This document shows, in pieces, positions 34,250 through 38,510 of a DNA stretch of 38,510 bases. How positions within the stretch are numbered: position 1 is the first letter of the stretch; each line of letters starts with the position of its first letter. Made by a program: the position numbers and the translations under genes. The DNA is from Candidatus Onthousia faecigallinarum (GTDB lineage: Bacteria > Bacillota_I > Bacilli_A > RF39 > UBA660), in NCBI GenBank assembly GCA_018716225.1, contig DVKE01000039.1, positions 1-38,510 on the forward strand, read 5' to 3'. A model generated the notes under the pieces. It searched no databases and was not told the DNA's origin. It was given only the letters and a program-made list of their open reading frames with translations.

Positions 34250-34461
34250 CCCTTCTAAAAGAAAAAGCCCCTATTATCTAAGGACGAGTTCCCCCGCGGT
34301 ACCACCTTAGTTCATAGAGACTATGCACTTCCACAAATTAACGCTTTGCCACGCTTTTCTCCCAATGTGTAATTCAAAAAAAGAATTCTCTTAGTTTGCA
34401 CCAACCACTAAGTCTCTAACCAAAAAATCCTTTTTCTACTTTCATTGTTCACCGAAAATCT
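34250..34461 (-). promoter_or_regulatory. T-box riboswitch for tyrS
   Basis: The minus-strand leader has the T-box itself (AAGGTGGTACCGCG), a stem I apical part (AGAGACTTAGTGGTTGGTGCAA, fitting the family AGAG...GGTGNAA pattern) and a terminator, GTCCTTA-GATAA-TAGGGGC followed by TTTTTCTTTT. The probable specifier is UAC in GAAT-TAC-ACA, a tyrosine codon, agreeing with the gene. Uncharged tRNA-Tyr would favour the antiterminator and expression. Confidence 0.92.
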
Positions 34462-34467
34462 ATTCTT

Positions 34468-34495
34468 ATTGTATCATATTTTTAATTTTTTCCAA
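34468..34495 (-). promoter_or_regulatory. Promoter of the tyrS operon
   Basis: TTGGAA, 16 bases, TACAAT, with TGA before the -10 (extended). It overlaps the last codons of the 466-residue gene upstream. Confidence 0.65.
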
Positions 34496-35882
34496 GAGTT
34501 TTTCGTAGAATTTTTCCTTCAAATCTTTGACCTCCCACTTCAACCGAACAAGGAGTATTTTCATTATTCTCTAACAGTTTATTTAATTTATCAGAATCAA
34601 CAGTCGAAAAAGCAAAAACATTTTGATCCTTTAACTGACTAGTTTCCTTCTTATAAAACGCAAGAAAAGAAGAAATATCGACTCCCCGCTTATCCGGCAA
34701 AGAAGAAAAATATTGTTGAACACTATCATCCGAAAGCTCTTTCAAAGGCTTTCCAACAAACCGAAGAAAAGGAATTTTCTGACTGAAAATGGCAACTCTT
34801 TCTTCCAAAGAACAATCCTGTGGCAAATTCAAAAAGTTAAGAATACTCTTCTGTTTCACAGGAGAATAAGCTGGAAAAGAAGAATCTTCTGCAAAAAGAT
34901 AATGCTCTTTTAGCTCACCAACAGACTCATCATATTCTTCTTGATTTAAAAAGTTTAAAACCCCTATTTGATTTTCTTCCTCTAACTGCCAAAACTTCTT
35001 TTCCGCTAACGCATGCATCGCGGCCTCTTCTCTAATCTCTTGTTCCATCAAATAAGAATAAAGAGGCGAATCCTCCGTAAAATTAGGAGCCTGAATTCCT
35101 TGGAAAAAATAAGACAACCTCTCTTTTCTTTTATAATTACAACCATAAAAATCGGCATCCATATGGCACAATAAATTCAAAAGATAAGACTTATCAACAA
35201 TATAGTAAACATCATTAACATAATTTAACTTTGCATTAAAAGGAGAAAAAAACTGTAAAAGATTATGGAAGCGATCTACGGTCAGATTTTGAATCTTTTC
35301 AAGACTCAATTGTTCTAATAAATAAAGCGTATCAACCTGAGGAGAATAAATAGCTTCTTCTAAAATAGAAAACGGCAAAGACAAAGTTCTTCCTGAAAGA
35401 TAAGGAAAAGCAAAAGACATCTTTTCCTCTTTTGTTAACATATCGACCGTTTTTTCCAAAGAAGGATCATCTAATTTTTTGACCAAAGAGAAAGGAATCT
35501 CATCAAAAGCAGAATCCGCATAACGTTGATCCTTATCATAATCCTTTTCATAATATAACTTAGCTAACCGTTCCCATGCCTCTAAATCATCCCCCTTATA
35601 GCGAAAAATCATAATATACTTTTCCTTTTGACTTTTTATAGAAGCTTTTAAAGCCTCAGCTACCTTTTCACAATAATCTGGAAGATAAAGGTCATCCATA
35701 ACTCTTAAACTTTCATTCAAAAAATACAAAGTATTATTACTTAAAATATCTTTTCCTATCTTTCGAAAAGAACGAAAATCACTTTTCGTCATAGAACTAT
35801 TTTCCATTAAAGTCCTTTTTAATTTTCGTAAATATTCAAGCCGATGAATTGGTGGGGATGGTTTCTTTAAAAACATAGACAT
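34482..35882 (-). CDS. Protein of unknown function
   Basis: A 466-residue soluble, mainly helical protein (LKKPSPPIHRLEYLRKLKRTL start). A Phe/Tyr/Leu-rich middle suggests stacked helical repeats, but I could not define a repeat unit. No membrane segment, signal peptide or enzyme motif is visible and I do not recognise it. The site aaaagggtgatact-ATG is good. It lies upstream of the tyrS promoter on the same strand, so readthrough would meet the T-box terminator. Confidence 0.65.
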   Translation of the reverse strand: MSMFLKKPSPPIHRLEYLRKLKRTLMENSSMTKSDFRSFRKIGKDILSNNTLYFLNESLRVMDDLYLPDYCEKVAEALKASIKSQKEKYIMIFRYKGDDLEAWERLAKLYYEKDYDKDQRYADSAFDEIPFSLVKKLDDPSLEKTVDMLTKEEKMSFAFPYLSGRTLSLPFSILEEAIYSPQVDTLYLLEQLSLEKIQNLTVDRFHNLLQFFSPFNAKLNYVNDVYYIVDKSYLLNLLCHMDADFYGCNYKRKERLSYFFQGIQAPNFTEDSPLYSYLMEQEIREEAAMHALAEKKFWQLEEENQIGVLNFLNQEEYDESVGELKEHYLFAEDSSFPAYSPVKQKSILNFLNLPQDCSLEERVAIFSQKIPFLRFVGKPLKELSDDSVQQYFSSLPDKRGVDISSFLAFYKKETSQLKDQNVFAFSTVDSDKLNKLLENNENTPCSVEVGGQRFEGKILRKTLGKN

Positions 35883-36033
35883 AGTATCACCCTTTTTCTG
35901 TAGAAATTATAATACCAGACAATCTATTTTTTATCAACCAAAAATTAGCATAGCAAATCATTTTTTAAAGATTATTTCAATCATTCATCACGTTTTTGGC
36001 AGGACTTTTCTTCTTAACTTACACGTTTTTACC

Positions 36034-36062
36034 AAAAAAAGTGAAAATTTAACTTTTCACTT
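36034..36062 (-). terminator. Terminator of the metal resistance operon
   Basis: AAGTGAAAA-GTTAAA-TTTTCACTT on the minus strand, followed by T. The 9-bp hairpin includes the stop codon of the ATPase gene. Confidence 0.8.
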
Positions 36063-37896
36063 TTAATATTCGTAAAGCATTGATAACCGCTAAAACCGAT
36101 ACTCCAACATCGGCAAATACCGCAGCCCACATACTAGCAAGTCCAAAAGCGCAAAGAAATAAGACAACAATTTTAACCGTAATCGCAAAAATAATATTTT
36201 CTTTTACAATCTTCATTGTTTTTTTGGCAATTTGAATCGCACTTGCTATTTTAGAAGGCTCATCCGTCATAATAACAATATCCGCTGCTTCAATAGCTGC
36301 ATCACTTCCAAGACCCCCCATCGCAACCCCAATATCGGATAAAGCAAGCACCGGTGCATCATTAATTCCATCCCCAAGAAAGAGTAATTTCCCATTCGGT
36401 GTCTTTTCAGTCATTAACTGATCCACTTTTTCTACTTTATCTTGAGGCAATAACTCTGCATAATAAGAATCTAGCTTCAACTCTTTGGCAACTTCTTGAC
36501 TAATTTCCTCTCGATCCCCTGTCAACATCACAATCTTATTAACCTTATTTTCTTTCCAATCTTTCATCGCCCGATAAGAATCTTTTTTAATTTTATCCGC
36601 AATGGTAATGGTACCCACAAATTTTTGGTCAATCGCTACATAAAGAACTGTCCCGATATCTTTACTTTTTTGATACTTAATATGATACTCTTCCATCAAC
36701 TTTTGATTGCCTACCAAAACCTCTTTCGAATCAACAACCGCACGAACACCTTTTCCCTTCCATTCCTTTGTTTTCAAAACTTTCTTCTCATCTATCTTTT
36801 TTCCATAAGCCTCTTTGATCGATAACGCAATAGGATGAAGAGAAAAACATTCTGCATAAGCAGTATATTTTAATAATTCCTCTTTCCTGATACCAACGGC
36901 CTTCACATTTTGAACTTTAAAAACGCCTTCTGTTAAAGTACCAGTTTTATCACAGACAATAATTTCTGTATGAGCAAGAGCTTCTAAATAATTACTACCT
37001 TTCACTAGAACCCCAATTTTAGAAGAGGCCCCAATTCCGGCAAAAAAACTAAGCGGAACCGAAATAACCAAAGCACAAGGACAAGAAACAACCAAAAAGG
37101 ATAAAGCCCGATAAATCCACGTATGAAAATCCGCCTGAAAAACAAGAGGAGGAACCAAAGCCAACACAACCGCAATAAGAACTACAATCGGCGTATAATA
37201 ATGAGCAAACTTACGAATAAAATTCTCAGACTTTGATTTTCGACTACTAGCATTCTCCACTAAATCTAAAATCTTACTTACTGTTGACTCTCCAAATTTT
37301 TTCGTAACCTTAACTTTTAATACCCCTTCATTATTAATACAACCACTTAACACCTCATCATTCTTTGCCACTCTCCACGGAACCGCTTCCCCCGTTAAAG
37401 CAAGCGTATTAAGCATAGAACTACCTTCTACTACAATACCATCCAAAGGAATCTTTTCCCCCGGTTTAATTAAAATAATATCGCCAACCGCAACTTGATT
37501 TGGATCAACTTTTAGAAACTCCCCCTTACGATAAACATTCGCATAATCCGGTCGAATATCCATAAGAGATGCTACTGACTTTCTTGACTCATCCACCGCA
37601 TAATCTTGAAACAATTCCCCTACTTGATACAAAAACATAACCACTACCGCTTCGGGATACTCTCCTATCAAAAAAGCCCCAATCGTCGCAATGGACATTA
37701 AGAAATTCTCATCAAACACCTCGCCCTTAAAAACATTAGAAAAAGCCTTTAAAATAACATCATAACCCACAATAAGATAAGCTACAAAAAATAAAATATT
37801 CTTTCCTATCGTAGGAATCGAAAACAGCATCGCAATCAAAAACAAAACCAAAGACAAAATAATTCTCAATCTAGATCGCTTCATTTCCTCTGTCAT
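36049..37896 (-). CDS. Zn/Cd/Pb-type P1B heavy-metal efflux ATPase
   Basis: A 615-residue P-type ATPase that pumps soft divalent metals out across the membrane. Seen: actuator LTGEAVP (167-173), SCPCALVIS (271-279) with the CPC metal site in a membrane helix, phosphorylation site CDKTGTLTEG (Asp316), an HPIA motif (SLHPIALS) of the nucleotide domain, the hinge FLGDGINDAPVLA, and a conserved Asp in the last helix (FADVGVSVLAVINALR), which points to the Zn/Cd/Pb (CadA/ZntA) subgroup. No N-terminal HMA metal-binding domain is present; the protein starts directly at the first helices. It lies 12 bases after the ArsR-type regulator gene. Metal specificity is inferred, not shown. Confidence 0.92.
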   Translation of the reverse strand: MTEEMKRSRLRIILSLVLFLIAMLFSIPTIGKNILFFVAYLIVGYDVILKAFSNVFKGEVFDENFLMSIATIGAFLIGEYPEAVVVMFLYQVGELFQDYAVDESRKSVASLMDIRPDYANVYRKGEFLKVDPNQVAVGDIILIKPGEKIPLDGIVVEGSSMLNTLALTGEAVPWRVAKNDEVLSGCINNEGVLKVKVTKKFGESTVSKILDLVENASSRKSKSENFIRKFAHYYTPIVVLIAVVLALVPPLVFQADFHTWIYRALSFLVVSCPCALVISVPLSFFAGIGASSKIGVLVKGSNYLEALAHTEIIVCDKTGTLTEGVFKVQNVKAVGIRKEELLKYTAYAECFSLHPIALSIKEAYGKKIDEKKVLKTKEWKGKGVRAVVDSKEVLVGNQKLMEEYHIKYQKSKDIGTVLYVAIDQKFVGTITIADKIKKDSYRAMKDWKENKVNKIVMLTGDREEISQEVAKELKLDSYYAELLPQDKVEKVDQLMTEKTPNGKLLFLGDGINDAPVLALSDIGVAMGGLGSDAAIEAADIVIMTDEPSKIASAIQIAKKTMKIVKENIIFAITVKIVVLFLCAFGLASMWAAVFADVGVSVLAVINALRILKVKS

Positions 37897-37908
37897 ACAA
37901 AAACCTCC

Positions 37909-38274
37909 TTATCTTCCTTTATGATTCATATGCTCTAAACCAATCTCAAATAATCGTTCAATATGCTCATCATCTAACATATAATATACTTCTTTTCCAC
38001 TCCTTCGACACCTTACAACCCCACTTTTTCTTAAAACCGCTAACTGATGAGACACCGAAGACTTCGTCATATTTAAAACATTCGCTAAATCACACACACA
38101 CATCTCTTCTTGATCCAAAGCAAAAAGAATACGACACCTGGTACTATCCCCAATTAACTTAAACAAAGAAGCCAAATGAAGAAAAGTATCATCCTTAGGC
38201 ATCTTCTTTAAAACTTTATCCACCACTTCTTGATGAATCACATTACAATCACAACAAAACTCAGATCGACTCAC
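37909..38274 (-). CDS. ArsR/SmtB-family metal-sensing repressor (CadC-like)
   Basis: A 121-residue winged-helix repressor that releases DNA when metal binds. The recognition helix is MTKSSVSHQLAVLRKSGVV (about 69-87). Two metal sites can be read. The CadC-type alpha3N site has MCVCD (Cys59, Cys61) plus N-terminal Cys7, Cys8 and Cys10 in FCCDC. The CzrA/SmtB-type alpha5 site has Asp102, His104, His115 and His118 (DEH-x10-HMNH). Translation starts at GTG after aggagggataga. It heads the efflux operon, with a palindrome between promoter and start. Confidence 0.9.
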   Translation of the reverse strand: MSRSEFCCDCNVIHQEVVDKVLKKMPKDDTFLHLASLFKLIGDSTRCRILFALDQEEMCVCDLANVLNMTKSSVSHQLAVLRKSGVVRCRRSGKEVYYMLDDEHIERLFEIGLEHMNHKGR

Positions 38275-38295
38275 TCTATCCCTCCTAAAAGCAAT

Positions 38296-38315
38296 AATTG
38301 AATATTAATTCAATT
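38296..38315. promoter_or_regulatory. Operator palindrome of the metal resistance operon
   Basis: AATTGAAT-ATTA-ATTCAATT is a perfect 8-bp inverted repeat just after the -10 box and contains TGAAT/ATTCA half-sites like those of ArsR/SmtB regulators. A second, looser site TGAATGTTTGCTCA lies in the promoter spacer (about 38326-38339). Confidence 0.65.
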
Positions 38316-38317
38316 AT

Positions 38318-38347
38318 ATTATAGTTGAGCAAACATTCATTTGTCAA
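38318..38347 (-). promoter_or_regulatory. Promoter of the metal resistance operon
   Basis: TTGACA, 18 bases, TATAAT on the minus strand. The flanking palindromes suggest direct blocking by the repressor. Confidence 0.75.
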
Positions 38348-38354
38348 GAAAAAA

Positions 38355-38510
38355 TTAATTCTTCCCCTTTATCTTAAAAGAAAACTGTAAAAACCCCGTC
38401 GAAGCCCTTTTCAAATACCCATAATAACTTGCCTTTACCCTCATAAGCTTCTCTTGATCATAAATACTTAAATTCTTTATCTTTCTTTTTATTCTCACCT
38501 TCACCTTATT
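38355..38510 (-). CDS. C-terminal end of a reverse-transcriptase-like protein, cut by window edge
   Basis: The last 51 codons of a minus-strand gene run in from the right edge and end in TAA at 38355. They read a basic stretch (KVKVRIKRKIKNL), then DQEKLMRVKASYYGYLKRAS. 'ASY.G.LK...' near the C-terminus is a common feature of bacterial reverse transcriptases, including diversity-generating retroelement types ('SY.GHLKH.NS'). The catalytic YxDD region would lie outside the window, so the identity rests on this tail alone. The frame is not in the ORF track because it lacks a start inside the window. Confidence 0.5.
   Translation of the reverse strand, partial: NKVKVRIKRKIKNLSIYDQEKLMRVKASYYGYLKRASTGFLQFSFKIKGKN

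Noticed and set aside
1-38510. CRISPR array, rRNA genes, or a template/variable repeat pair of a diversity-generating retroelement
   Set aside because: No regularly spaced repeats, rRNA stretches or long near-identical repeats with A-specific changes were noticed. A repeat search by computer could still find weak ones.

Overview
The window comes from a low-GC, AT-rich Gram-positive bacterium of the Bacilli/Mollicutes-like kind. Signs are ezrA, a T-box before tyrS, an rpsD with its own leader, AGGAGG-type ribosome binding sites, strong sigma-A promoters and many Lys/Glu/Asn-rich proteins. TGA is a stop here: PanA and the giant glucan synthase gene both end in TGA overlapping the next ATG, and the one tRNA-Trp has a CCA anticodon. 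An uncultured gut Bacilli lineage fits best, but the species cannot be named from this sequence.

Region 1 (1-~3.6 kb) is accessory DNA. It has the tail of an unidentified gene, a MobV/Pre relaxase, a two-gene Panacea (DUF4065) plus PemK/MazF-like toxin-antitoxin operon with a palindrome in its promoter, a 19-codon amidase remnant, and an S51 peptidase-like gene whose first codons carry a pMV158-like oriT core. It looks like an integrated or decaying mobilizable element.

Region 2 (3.8-18.5 kb) has a membrane-anchored protein of unknown function and a transglutaminase-like protein on the minus strand. Divergently from these runs a 2530-residue cyclic beta-1,2-glucan synthase-like enzyme (GT84 plus GH94 type), translationally coupled to glucose-6-phosphate isomerase. 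Convergent to it is a four-gene operon: SleB-like cell-wall hydrolase, pta, a small membrane protein and a DUF1848 protein. A tRNA-Trp with a clear promoter and terminator closes the region.

Region 3 (18.5-26 kb) has a perfect 26-bp inverted repeat upstream of a single ABC exporter, a three-gene operon ending in a lipase-like alpha/beta hydrolase, a four-helix membrane protein, and a DUF3048 (YerB-like) protein followed by an unknown gene.

Region 4 (26-36 kb) is core-like: membrane proteins, a pilin-like protein overlapping ezrA, divergent rpsD, and a T-box-led operon of tyrS, a membrane-anchored beta-propeller and a degenerate histidine phosphatase. An unknown 466-residue gene precedes the T-box.

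Region 5 (36-38.5 kb) is a metal resistance operon: an ArsR/CadC-type repressor with two apparent metal sites, then a Zn/Cd/Pb-type P1B ATPase, with palindromic operators at the promoter. The last 156 bases encode the C-terminus of a protein resembling bacterial reverse transcriptases, cut by the window edge.
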